Source: Desulfatiglans anilini DSM 4660
Lineage (GTDB): Bacteria; Desulfobacterota; DSM-4660; Desulfatiglandales; Desulfatiglandaceae
Direction: 5' to 3'
Length of the DNA: 64,000 bases
Assembly (NCBI RefSeq): GCF_000422285.1
Contig: NZ_AULM01000014.1
Coordinates: 1-64,000, forward strand
Shown: piece by piece, positions 25,626 to 35,915 of the stretch
Layout of the letters: each line of letters starts with the position of its first letter
How positions within the stretch are numbered: position 1 is the stretch's first letter
Made by a program: the position numbers and the translations under genes
Notes under the pieces: generated by a model
Databases searched by the model: none
Told to the model about the DNA's origin: nothing
Seen by the model: only the letters and a program-made list of their open reading frames with translations

Positions 25626-27530
25626 ATGGACCGGGAAAACATCATCCGTTTTTTGACACGCTCACCGCTCTTTCAGGATCTGGAGCCCGGGGTCCTGCAG
25701 GATCTGGCCGACCGCCTGGAGGTGGAAACCCACCGCGGGGGCAGCGTCATCCATGAACCTGCCGGGCCGCCCGTCGACCGCCTCCGGATCATCAAAGAAG
25801 GGGCGGTCAAGATCACGCTCCCTTTCGGCCGCAACGACGACGCCCTGATCGACTACCGGGGCACCGGTGAGATCCTCGGCTTTCTCTCCCTGCTGACCGG
25901 CGGACGGCCCCGCGGAGAGGCCGTCACCCTTGAAGACACGACCTTTTTCGTGCTCGATCGGGCGACCACCCTGAATCTTCTCAAGAGCCAGCCGGCCTTC
26001 GCCCAGCAGTTCTTCTCGGATTTCTACAACCGTTATGTCCACAAACCCCACCGGGAGATCGGGAAGAAGAAACTCCTCTACGGGGGAGGCGAAAGGCTCC
26101 TTTTCACGACGCCGGTCGGAGAACTGGTCAAACGCGACCTGGTCACCGCCTCCGAGGAAATCTCCATCCGCGAGGCCGCCGAGATCATGATGGCCCGCCG
26201 GATCGGCTCCCTCGTCCTTTTGAACGCGCTCGGTCTGCCGGCGGGGATCGTCACCAACAAAGACTTCCGGGACCGCGTGGTCTCCCGGAACCGGGATGTA
26301 TCCCAACCCGCCCGGCGCATCCAGAGCGTCTCCCTGGTCAAGGCCGAGGCGGCCGAACACTGCATCGAGGCCCTCTTCAAGATGCTGCACTACAACATCC
26401 GCCACCTCCTGGTGGTCGAGGGCGGCCGGCTCAAAGGCATCGTGACCGCCCAGGACCTCCTGCGGCTTCAGGGGACATCGCCGATCGCCATCGTGCAGGA
26501 ACTCGAAAGCCAGCCTTCCATCGACGGCCTGGTGGACCCCGCCGCAAGGATCCAGTCCATGGTCGGCGCCTTCCTCCAGGAGGGGGTCAAGACCAATCAC
26601 ATCCTCAGGATCCTGAACGAGGTGTACGACCGGCTGATCCGGCAGGTGGTGAGCCTGGAGGAACGCCGGCTGGGACGCGCCCCTCTGCCCTATTGCTTCC
26701 TGTCCTTCGGCTGCGCAGGCCGTAAGGAGCAGATCTTTATGCTCCCCCAGCGCAATGCCCTCCTCTTCGCAGACCCTCCCTCCCCGGAGACCGCGGAGCC
26801 CGCGGCCCGCTATTTCGGCGAGCTTTCGGACGCCATTGTACGCGCCCTGGAACGGCTGGGCTTCCCCGCCGGGGGGGGCGGCGCATCCGGCCATGAGGCC
26901 TGCCCCTTCCATTCTTCCACCGCCTGGAAAAACCGCTTTTTCGAATGGATCAAGCGGGCGGACCGCGGATCCATCGAGGCATCCCTGCCGGTCCTCGACT
27001 TCCGCGCGCGCTTCGGCGACGAAACCCTGGCCGAAGACCTGAGAAGCGCGGTTTTCGACCGCATCGCCCGACACGGCGTCTTTCTGAACGTCATGGGCCT
27101 CACGATCGTCAAGACCTCCCCTCCCGTCAGCGCCTTCAAGCGGTTCATTCTCGAAAAGGAAGGCGAACACAAGGGATGTTTCGATTTGAAGCAGAAGGGG
27201 TTGAAACCGCTCGTCGACATGGTCCGCCTGTACGCCCTGGAGGAGGGGATCCGGGAGACCTCGACCTGCGAAAGGCTCGGCGCCCTCAGGGAGCGCTCTC
27301 AGCACCTGCGGCCGCACTGCCAGGAACTGGAGTATGCCTTCGAGATCATGAGCGGCCTCTGGCTTCGGACCCAGCACGAACAATATTCTGCGGGCGCGGG
27401 CACGGCGTCCTCCTTTCTCGATCCGGACCGTCTCAACCGGCTCGAGAAGCAGGCCCTGCGCGCCATCTTCACCTTCATCGCCAAACTCCAGTTTCTCGTC
27501 CAGGAAAGGCACGAACCGATAAAGATCTGA
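25626..27530 (+). CDS. cNMP-binding/CBS/DUF294 protein, paralog 3, with lost transferase residues
   Basis: A 634-aa third paralog with beta-roll, CBS pair (AGIVTNKDFRDRVV, LVVEGGRLKGIVTAQDLL), DUF294 domain and helical C-terminus. The transferase motif is degraded: where paralogs 1 and 2 read GSEGR...TDQDNAL, this one reads GCAGRKEQIFMLPQRNALLF (about 360), losing the serine and both acidic residues of DQD. It is probably a catalytically dead sensor or regulatory subunit. ATG 25626 aligns with the other paralogs; the TTG 81 bp upstream is less likely. The gene is followed after 19 bp by the exonuclease gene. Confidence 0.83.
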   Translation: MDRENIIRFLTRSPLFQDLEPGVLQDLADRLEVETHRGGSVIHEPAGPPVDRLRIIKEGAVKITLPFGRNDDALIDYRGTGEILGFLSLLTGGRPRGEAVTLEDTTFFVLDRATTLNLLKSQPAFAQQFFSDFYNRYVHKPHREIGKKKLLYGGGERLLFTTPVGELVKRDLVTASEEISIREAAEIMMARRIGSLVLLNALGLPAGIVTNKDFRDRVVSRNRDVSQPARRIQSVSLVKAEAAEHCIEALFKMLHYNIRHLLVVEGGRLKGIVTAQDLLRLQGTSPIAIVQELESQPSIDGLVDPAARIQSMVGAFLQEGVKTNHILRILNEVYDRLIRQVVSLEERRLGRAPLPYCFLSFGCAGRKEQIFMLPQRNALLFADPPSPETAEPAARYFGELSDAIVRALERLGFPAGGGGASGHEACPFHSSTAWKNRFFEWIKRADRGSIEASLPVLDFRARFGDETLAEDLRSAVFDRIARHGVFLNVMGLTIVKTSPPVSAFKRFILEKEGEHKGCFDLKQKGLKPLVDMVRLYALEEGIRETSTCERLGALRERSQHLRPHCQELEYAFEIMSGLWLRTQHEQYSAGAGTASSFLDPDRLNRLEKQALRAIFTFIAKLQFLVQERHEPIKI

Positions 27531-27549
27531 AGAGCGGAAGGGGTTTGTT

Positions 27550-28251
27550 TTGATCAACCTTTTCAGGAGAAAGACCCGCAGCGAGCCCGCAACCGGCGCA
27601 GGGGACAGATCGGATCTTCCGGCCCCGGAGGCCTCCTATGTCATCCTGGACACGGAGTTGACGGGCCTCGACCGGAAGCGGGATTCCATCCTGTCCATCG
27701 GCGCCCTCAAGATGGCCGAAGGACGGATCGAGATGGGGCGGACCTTCTATCGTCTGGTCAGACCGGGCAGCGAGATGAAGCACGATGCGATCGTCATCCA
27801 CGAGATCACGCCGTCCGAAGTGGTCGAAAAACCGCTCATCGACGACATCATCTCCGAATTTCTGGCATTCTGCGAAGACGCCGTCCTGGTGGGCCATTAC
27901 ATCAGCATCGACCTCCACTTCATCAACCGTGAACTCAAACGCATTTCGGGCGCATCGCTGACCAACCCGGTGCTCGACACGCTGACCCTCGTGGACTGGA
28001 TCCGCTGGAACACCCCGAACCAGGGGGACGAGAGCTTCACCCCGAAAAACTATCAGCTCTATGAGATCGCCAAGGACCTGGGCATCCCCGTGCAGGGTGC
28101 CCACAACGCCCTGATGGATGCCTTCATGACCGCCCAGGTGTTTCAGCGGCTGCTGCCGCGGCTGGCACGCCAGGGCATCCGGACGCTCGCGGATCTCCTG
28201 CGGGTCGGTAACCCTTCACGGAAACTCAACCAGCCCGGGATGGTGATCTGA
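27550..28251 (+). CDS. DEDDh 3'-5' exonuclease (DnaQ/epsilon-like)
   Basis: A 233-aa exonuclease-fold protein. ExoI has VILDTELTGLD (D and E), ExoII GHYISIDLHFI, and ExoIII GAHNALMDAFMT (His and Asp), so all DEDDh catalytic residues are present. The N-terminal 28 residues are not part of the fold. The start is TTG with GGAAGGGG upstream. Genes of this type commonly sit beside DUF294 proteins and acetate symporters, which suggests a nucleotide-signal or RNA-turnover role instead of replication proofreading; that is inference from context. Confidence 0.85.
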   Translation: MINLFRRKTRSEPATGAGDRSDLPAPEASYVILDTELTGLDRKRDSILSIGALKMAEGRIEMGRTFYRLVRPGSEMKHDAIVIHEITPSEVVEKPLIDDIISEFLAFCEDAVLVGHYISIDLHFINRELKRISGASLTNPVLDTLTLVDWIRWNTPNQGDESFTPKNYQLYEIAKDLGIPVQGAHNALMDAFMTAQVFQRLLPRLARQGIRTLADLLRVGNPSRKLNQPGMVI

Positions 28252-28420
28252 GCGTCCTGAAAGGGCCGGTGCGAGGAATTGGTTCCTGCTTTGGCAGGCG
28301 ATGACATGAGGATGACAAAGGAGGTGATCAAACAAGAGAAGGAGCGGAAGGACGCCTGAGGCCCGCGGCTGCGCCGGGTTCGTAAACGTCCGAACAACCC
28401 ACAGGAAAAGAGGAGGAGTT

Positions 28421-28681
28421 ATGGAAACGAAGCAGAATTTTGCGGCGTACTGGCGGATGAACCTGACTTATGTCGTCATCCTGCTGTCCATCTGGTTTCT
28501 GGTTTCCTATGTCTGCGGCATCCTGCTCGCCGATGCGCTCAGCCACATTTATTTCGGCGGGTTCAGGCTGGGTTTCTGGTTTGCCAACCAGGGATCCGAG
28601 GTGGTTTTCGTCATCCTGATCTTCGTCTACGTGAAGCTGATGAACAACCTCGACAAGCGGTTCGACGTCGAAGAAAAGTAG
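28421..28681 (+). CDS. DUF4212 small symporter subunit
   Basis: An 86-aa membrane protein with two helices (VVILLSIWFLVSYVCGILL and VVFVILIFVYVKLM) and the family's FRLGFWFANQGSE between them. DUF4212 proteins are encoded directly ahead of ActP-type sodium:solute symporters, as here (51 bp), and probably form part of the transporter. AGAGGAGGAG precedes the ATG. The 169 bp upstream contain no recognisable promoter or terminator. Confidence 0.9.
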   Translation: METKQNFAAYWRMNLTYVVILLSIWFLVSYVCGILLADALSHIYFGGFRLGFWFANQGSEVVFVILIFVYVKLMNNLDKRFDVEEK

Positions 28682-28732
28682 CCGTCCCATCCCGTCGGCT
28701 CCCGCCAACCCCAAAGATGAAAGGATAGAGCT

Positions 28733-30538
28733 ATGGGTATCTTAGCATGGACCTGGATCATTGTCGGGTTGTCCTTTTCCTTGTACATCAGCATCGCCAT
28801 ATGGGCCAAAGCCAAAACGACCGGAGACTTTTACGTGGCCGAGCGGCGTGTACCGCCGGTCCTCAACGGCATGGCGACCGGGGCGGACTGGATGTCCGCG
28901 GCCTCGTTCATCTCCATGGCCGGTCTGATCTCCTTCATGGGGCGCGACGGCGCCATGTACCTGATGGGCTGGACGGGCGGCTACGTGCTCCTGGCCATGC
29001 TCCTCGCCCCCTACCTCCGCAAGTACGGGAAGTTCACCGTCCCCATGTTCGTGGGCGAGCGCTACTATTCCAACGCCGCCCGCGTGGTGGCGGTCCTCTG
29101 CGCGATCTTCGTCTCGTTCACTTACGTGGCGGGCCAGATGCGCGGCGTCGGCATCGTCTTTTCGCGCTTCCTGGAGGTCAGCATCAACACGGGGGTCATC
29201 ATCGGCATGGCGATCGTCTTCTTCTACGCCGTCCTCGGCGGGATGAAGGGCATCACCTACACCCAGGTCGCCCAGTACTGCGTGCTGATTGTCGCCTACA
29301 TGCTGCCGGCGATCTTCATCTCCATCATGCTGACCGGCAACCCGATCCCGCAGCTCGGCTTCGGAAGCTCGCTCAGTGAAGGAGGGCAGCAACTGCTGGG
29401 AACGACCGGCGGCTACCTGCTGGACAAGCTCGATCTGCTGCAGCAGGACCTCGGCTTCAAGGCCTACACCGGCGCCGGCGCCAAGAGCACGATCGACGTC
29501 TTCATGATCACCTTCGCCCTGATGGTGGGCACCGCGGGGCTTCCCCACATCATCATCCGCTTCTTCACCACGCCGACCATCCGCGGCGCGCGGGCCTCGG
29601 CCGGCTGGGCCCTCTTTTTCATCGCCCTCCTGTACACCACCGCTCCGGCAGTCGCCTCCTTCGCCCGCTTCAACCTGCTTCTGAGCGTCAACAACAAAGC
29701 CTATGAGCAGGCCCCCCAATGGATCAAGAACTGGTCCAAGACCGGGCTGATCGCTTGGAAGGACAAGAACGGCGACGGCAAGATCCAGTACGCCCCGGGG
29801 AATGCGTTTGCCGGGAAGATCGCCTTTGCCAAGACCCCCGACGGGCAGATGGAGATCGGCCCATACGGTGAGCAGGTGGTCTCGACCCCGCAAACGCCCA
29901 TCGAGACAAGCCGCAATGAACTCTACGTGGACCAGGACATCATGGTCCTCGCCAACCCGGAGATCGCCAGGCTCCCGAACTGGGTGGTGGCCCTGGTCGC
30001 CGCCGGAGGCCTGGCGGCGGCCCTCTCGACCGCCGCCGGACTCCTGCTCGTCATCGCCGCAGCCCTTTCGCACGACCTGATCAAGAGCATCCTCGCCCCC
30101 TCGACCTCCGAAAAAATGGAGCTGGTCTACGCCCGGATCGGCGCGGGGCTGGCGGTCCTCGTCGCAGGCTACTTCGGCATCCACCCGCCGGGGTTCGTGG
30201 CGCAGGTGGTCGCCTTCGCCTTCGGCCTGGCGGCCTCCTCCTTCTTCCCCCTCATCATCATGGGGATCTTCTGGAAGCGGGCCACCAAAGAAGGCGCCAT
30301 CGCCGGCATGATCTGCGGAATCCTCTTCACGGCGATCTACATCATCTATTTCAAATTCATCAACCCTGAACTCAACAACGCCGCCCACTGGCTCTGGGGC
30401 ATCTCCCCCGAAGGGATCGGCACCATCGGCATGCTCATCAACTTCATCGTCATGTTCGTGGTCTCCAAGATCACAAAAGAGCCCCCGCAGGAGGTGCAGC
30501 GGATGGTGGAGAGTCTGCGCTACCCGAGAACCATCTGA
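28733..30538 (+). CDS. Sodium:solute (acetate-type) symporter
   Basis: A 601-aa inner-membrane symporter of the SSS family, ActP-like branch that pairs with DUF4212. About 13 helices are visible. Typical stretches are AERRVPPVLNGMATGADWMS, FVGERYYSNAARVVAV, and AAALSTAAGLLLVIAAALSHD. A long hydrophilic loop (about 325-410) contains WKDKNGDGKIQYAPG, an EF-hand-like acidic stretch. The expected role is sodium-driven uptake of acetate or another short monocarboxylate, which fits acs downstream. Repeat copy F begins 8 bp after the stop. Confidence 0.9.
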   Translation: MGILAWTWIIVGLSFSLYISIAIWAKAKTTGDFYVAERRVPPVLNGMATGADWMSAASFISMAGLISFMGRDGAMYLMGWTGGYVLLAMLLAPYLRKYGKFTVPMFVGERYYSNAARVVAVLCAIFVSFTYVAGQMRGVGIVFSRFLEVSINTGVIIGMAIVFFYAVLGGMKGITYTQVAQYCVLIVAYMLPAIFISIMLTGNPIPQLGFGSSLSEGGQQLLGTTGGYLLDKLDLLQQDLGFKAYTGAGAKSTIDVFMITFALMVGTAGLPHIIIRFFTTPTIRGARASAGWALFFIALLYTTAPAVASFARFNLLLSVNNKAYEQAPQWIKNWSKTGLIAWKDKNGDGKIQYAPGNAFAGKIAFAKTPDGQMEIGPYGEQVVSTPQTPIETSRNELYVDQDIMVLANPEIARLPNWVVALVAAGGLAAALSTAAGLLLVIAAALSHDLIKSILAPSTSEKMELVYARIGAGLAVLVAGYFGIHPPGFVAQVVAFAFGLAASSFFPLIIMGIFWKRATKEGAIAGMICGILFTAIYIIYFKFINPELNNAAHWLWGISPEGIGTIGMLINFIVMFVVSKITKEPPQEVQRMVESLRYPRTI

Positions 30539-30545
30539 GTTTGAG

Positions 30546-30684
30546 TTTCCGGCCGGAAATGGTCTTTTCACCCGATCTCGGCGTCAATCTGCACATTCGC
30601 TTGTGCGGCGGCCTTGAAGGTCGCCTCCGCGCGAACGCTCGATTTCCTTGATCTCGGCTGAAAATCGTCATTTCCGGCTCGAAA
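30546..30684. repeat. Diverged but still palindromic repeat (copy F)
   Basis: This copy has the same outline as 8028-8167 but many changed bases. The ends are GTTTCCGGCCGGAAATG and CATTTCCGGCTCGAAAAC. The centre is GGCGGCCTTGAAGGTCGCC, which still pairs end to end (one G-T). In the arms TTTTCA faces TGAAAA where other copies have TTTTGG/CCAAAA, and TTCGC faces GCGAA where others have TTTGC/GCAAA. These are compensatory changes. It fills the gap between the symporter gene and the acs promoter side. Confidence 0.75.
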
Positions 30685-30844
30685 ACTCCCTCGGGATATC
30701 AACCTTTGTTGTCCGTAAACTCAGGCGCGAATGCTCCCTCGAGCGGAGGGCTTCGAGGCGGCCTCACCGCTCGCAGGCAAGATCATTGCATGTGCCTCAT
30801 CAAAAGAACATCCGGGCGCAGACCCAAGGCTCGATCGAACCTTT

Positions 30845-30860
30845 TGGCACAGATCTTGAC
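30845..30860 (+). promoter_or_regulatory. Possible sigma-54 promoter for acs
   Basis: TGGCAC (30845-30850), five bases, then TTGAC (30856-30860). The -24 half is perfect; the -12 half has TTGA where TTGC is the rule, so activity is doubtful. It is placed about 125 bp before the acs ATG. The nearby sigma-54 regulator at 23490 makes it worth noting. Confidence 0.35.
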
Positions 30861-30983
30861 TCACATGCGAGTTCTCCCTATTTCATCCTTATTCGGTGCA
30901 CCCGGACCAGCCTTAGGCACCGGAAGACCGTGAAGGGCTGTCCGGGCCCTCGACACCCCCATTACGAACAGGAGGCTAACCCG

Positions 30984-32954
<1,971 letters not shown>

Positions 32955-32987
32955 CCGGCTCTCCCCCATGACCGTGTCTCGCAACTG

Positions 32988-33031
32988 AAGCGGCGGGTGG
33001 TGGAGCTATCGCCTCCAGACCCGCCGCGCTT
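32988..33031. other. Strong hairpin after acs
   Basis: AAGCGGCGGGT pairs with ACCCGCCGCGCTT (two-base bulge), with an inner TGGAG/CTCCA stem. There is no T-tract, so it is not a standard terminator; it may stabilise the acs 3' end or limit read-through into the next gene. Confidence 0.4.
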
Positions 33032-33066
33032 GAACATCCACCGTTTTCAATCCGTTGGGAGGCCTT

Positions 33067-33627
33067 ATGGGTGACAGATTCCTTCTTGGAAAAGAACAGG
33101 TCCTGCTTGTCCTGATCGACCTCCAGGAGAGACTCGCCGCCGCCATGGAGGAGAAGGTGAAAGAGATGGTCATCGGCAACTGCCTGCACCTGCTGGAGGC
33201 CGCCCGAGTGCTCCACCTCCCCGTCCTCGTGACCGAGCAGTATCCCAGAGGCCTGGGCCCCACCCTGAAGGAGATCCGGAGCGCTCTGACCGTTTATGAA
33301 CCGTTCGAAAAAACCGCCTTCGACTGCTGCCGGGAGATCGGGTTCATCGAAAAGGTGGCGGCGGCGGGCAGGCCTGCGCTTCTTCTGGCGGGCATGGAAA
33401 CGCACATCTGCATCCTCCAGACCGCCCTCGGCCTGATGCGTGCCGGATACATCGTCCAGGTCGTGCAGGACGCCGTCTGCTCCCGCACCAAGGGAAATTT
33501 CAGGATGGGGATTGCGGAGATGCGCGATGCCGGGGCCGTCATCACCGCCACCGAAACCGTTCTCTTCAAACTCCTCGTCAAGGCGGGCACCGAACCTTTC
33601 AAGGTCATCTCGAAGCGGCTGAAATAG
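33067..33627 (+). CDS. Isochorismatase-family cysteine hydrolase
   Basis: A 186-aa cysteine hydrolase. The catalytic triad is readable: Asp18 (LIDLQERL), Lys82 (EKTAFDCC), and Cys115 (GMETHICILQTA). The ET-HIC form is typical of the YcaC/nicotinamidase-like side branch, not true isochorismatase, so the substrate is open. GGAGG is 4 bases before the ATG, and the start matches the family. It lies between acs and the PrpE-like gene, but no shared chemistry is obvious. Confidence 0.85.
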   Translation: MGDRFLLGKEQVLLVLIDLQERLAAAMEEKVKEMVIGNCLHLLEAARVLHLPVLVTEQYPRGLGPTLKEIRSALTVYEPFEKTAFDCCREIGFIEKVAAAGRPALLLAGMETHICILQTALGLMRAGYIVQVVQDAVCSRTKGNFRMGIAEMRDAGAVITATETVLFKLLVKAGTEPFKVISKRLK

Positions 33628-33792
33628 CGTCCATTGAAACACCCTTCGGACCCGGCAACGATGGTCCGGCACACGCAAACCCTCCATCGGGAAATGCGGT
33701 TTTTTTGGCGCATACCCAGAAAATCAGACGGCCGGGTGGAGACGATCTGCAGGCCCGGACACAAGCCAGTGTGCCAATGGACGATGCAACGG

Positions 33793-33846
33793 GCCGGACC
33801 GGGACCCGCCCCGAAGGAACGGCGCTGAGCCGTTGAAGGACAGAAA
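33793..33846 (+). repeat. Fragment of the palindromic repeat (hairpin block)
   Basis: ACCGGGACCCGCCCCGAAGG followed by CTGAGCCGTTGAAGGACAG matches the hairpin block of the long-form repeat (ACCGGGACCCGCCGCGAAGC...CTGAGCACTTGAAGGGTG) at about three quarters of positions. The rest of the element is absent. Confidence 0.45.
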
Positions 33847-33863
33847 GGAAAGGAAAGGAAAGG
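33844..33863 (+). repeat. Pentanucleotide tandem repeat (AAAGG x4)
   Basis: Four exact AAAGG units, 80 bp before the ATG at 33944. It lies in the spacer, so a change in unit number would alter spacing of upstream signals, not a reading frame. The 33628-33943 spacer otherwise holds only the repeat fragment. Confidence 0.7.
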
Positions 33864-33943
33864 ATTAACTGCAGATGGAGAACGCGTTTCTTGCCCCCCG
33901 GATAGAACGCATGCGCAACCAAACGATTTCAAACGGAGGGATT

Positions 33944-35854
33944 ATGAATTATCGGGAAGCGTACACGGAATCGATCGAAAGGCCTGCGTCCTTCTGGGGA
34001 AAGGCCGCCGAAGCGATCATCTGGGACCGGAGATGGGACACGGTCCTGGACGACTCGCGGCTGCCGTTCTGTCAATGGTTCAAGGGAGGGCGCCTCAACA
34101 CCTGCTTCAACGCCGTCGACCGGCACGTCCAGGAAGGAAGGGGGAGCCAGCCGGCGATCATTTATGACAGCCCGGTGACCGGCACCACTTCGGTGGCGAC
34201 CTACCAGGAACTCCTCGACAGGGTCGCCCGCATCGCCGGGTTCCTGAAGGGCCTCGGGGTGGAAAAGGGGGATACGGTCATCGTCTACATGCCCATGATC
34301 CCCGAAGCGGTCCTCTCCATGCTGGCCTGCGCGCGGCTGGGCGCCATCCATTCGGTCGTCTTCGGCGGGTTCGCCGCACGGGAACTGGCTGTCCGCATCG
34401 ACGACGCCCGGCCCAAGGCGATCCTTTCCGCCTCCTGTGGCATCGAGGTGAAGCGGGTGATCCCGTACAAGCCCCTCCTCGACGAGGCGATCCGGATCGC
34501 GGTCCACAAGCCCGAACACTGCGTCATCCTCCAGCGCCCGATGGTCGAGGCCCCCCTCGTCCCCGGCCGCGACCACGACTGGGAGGACCTGGAGGCGCAC
34601 GCCGCCCCCGCCGGGTGCGTCTCCGTCGAAGCGACGGACCCCCTGTATATCCTTTACACCTCCGGGACCACCGGACGTCCGAAGGGGGTCGTCCGTGACA
34701 ACGGCGGGCATGCCGTCGCGCTCGCCTGGAGCATGAAGCACATCTACAACATCGGCCCCGGCGATGTCTACTGGGCCGCCTCCGACGTCGGGTGGGTCGT
34801 CGGCCACTCCTACATCGTCTATGCGCCTCTTTTCATGGGGGCCACCACCATCGTCTACGAAGGGAAACCGGTCGGGACGCCGGACCCCGGCGCCTTCTGG
34901 CGCGTGATCTCCGAACATGGGGTCAAGGCGCTTTTTACGGCCCCCACCGCCATCCGCGCCATCAAGCGCGAAGACGCCCAGGGGGCCTTCCTCAAACCCT
35001 ACAACCTCAGCCGGTTCGAGGCCCTTTTCCTGGCCGGGGAGCGGACCGACCCCGACACCTACCATTGGGCGAGCCGGCTGCTGCAGCGGCCCGTCATCGA
35101 CCACTGGTGGCAGACCGAGACCGGCTGGGCGATCGCAGGCAACTTCCTGGGGCTCGAGACCTTTCCCATCAAGCCCGGGTCGGCGACCATGCCGATGCCC
35201 GGCTACAACCTGAAGATCCTGGACCCCGCGACGGCCAAGGAACTCGGACCCAACGAAAACGGGATGATCGTCGTGAAACTGCCTCTTCCCCCGAGCAACC
35301 TGCCGACCCTCTGGAAGGATGACGAACGCTTCCTGAACTCCTACATGAAGCCCTACCCGGGCTACTATCTGACCGGCGACGGAGGCTACATGGACGAGGA
35401 CGGGTATGTCTTCGTCATGGGGCGGGTGGACGATGTGCTGAACGTGGCGGGGCACCGGCTTTCCACCGGCGGCATGGAGGAGGTCCTCTCGAGGCACCCG
35501 GATGTGGCGGAGTGCGCCGTGGTGGGCGCCGCCGACGACCTGAAGGGGCAGGTTCCGGTCGGCATGATCGTCCTGAAGAGCGGGGTCGACCGCCCGCACG
35601 AGGAGATCATCGCCGAGGTCGTCCGGATGGTCCGCGAAGAGATCGGCGCAGTAGCCTCGTTCAAGAAGGCGGTGGTGGTCAAACGCCTTCCGAAGACCCG
35701 GTCCGGAAAGATCCTGCGGGGCACGATGCGCAAGCTCGCCGACGGGGGGGCGGTCGCGGTGCCCTCGACCATCGACGACCCCGTCATCCTGGACGAGATC
35801 CGGGACTCCCTCGTGGCCATCGGGTACGGGCCTCACCCCAAAAATCCCGGCTGA
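33944..35854 (+). CDS. Acyl-CoA synthetase, AMP-forming, PrpE-like
   Basis: A 636-aa adenylate-forming ligase related to Acs. Motifs: YTSGTTGRPKGVVRDNGGH, LFLAGERTDPDTYHW (the GER form seen in PrpE where Acs has GEP), DHWWQTETGWAIAGN, LTGDGGYMDEDGYVFVMGR, and [15 protein letters not shown]. It most likely activates propionate or another short acid. ATG 33944 is preceded by CGGAGGG; an in-frame ATG 69 bp upstream lacks a site. It is followed closely by the deacetylase gene. The conserved C-terminal Lys is a potential acetylation target. Confidence 0.9.
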   Translation: MNYREAYTESIERPASFWGKAAEAIIWDRRWDTVLDDSRLPFCQWFKGGRLNTCFNAVDRHVQEGRGSQPAIIYDSPVTGTTSVATYQELLDRVARIAGFLKGLGVEKGDTVIVYMPMIPEAVLSMLACARLGAIHSVVFGGFAARELAVRIDDARPKAILSASCGIEVKRVIPYKPLLDEAIRIAVHKPEHCVILQRPMVEAPLVPGRDHDWEDLEAHAAPAGCVSVEATDPLYILYTSGTTGRPKGVVRDNGGHAVALAWSMKHIYNIGPGDVYWAASDVGWVVGHSYIVYAPLFMGATTIVYEGKPVGTPDPGAFWRVISEHGVKALFTAPTAIRAIKREDAQGAFLKPYNLSRFEALFLAGERTDPDTYHWASRLLQRPVIDHWWQTETGWAIAGNFLGLETFPIKPGSATMPMPGYNLKILDPATAKELGPNENGMIVVKLPLPPSNLPTLWKDDERFLNSYMKPYPGYYLTGDGGYMDEDGYVFVMGRVDDVLNVAGHRLSTGGMEEVLSRHPDVAECAVVGAADDLKGQVPVGMIVLKSGVDRPHEEIIAEVVRMVREEIGAVASFKKAVVVKRLPKTRSGKILRGTMRKLADGGAVAVPSTIDDPVILDEIRDSLVAIGYGPHPKNPG

Positions 35855-35915
35855 GGGCGGGGAGGCCCGGCTGAAACAAACCATCGGAAACCGGGGAGCC
35901 ACCCCCCGACAGGCT

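Noticed and set aside
28252-28420. Sigma-54 promoter before the DUF4212 gene (TTTGGCAGGCGATGAC)
   Set aside because: The -24-like TTGGCA is present, but no TTGC follows at the required spacing.
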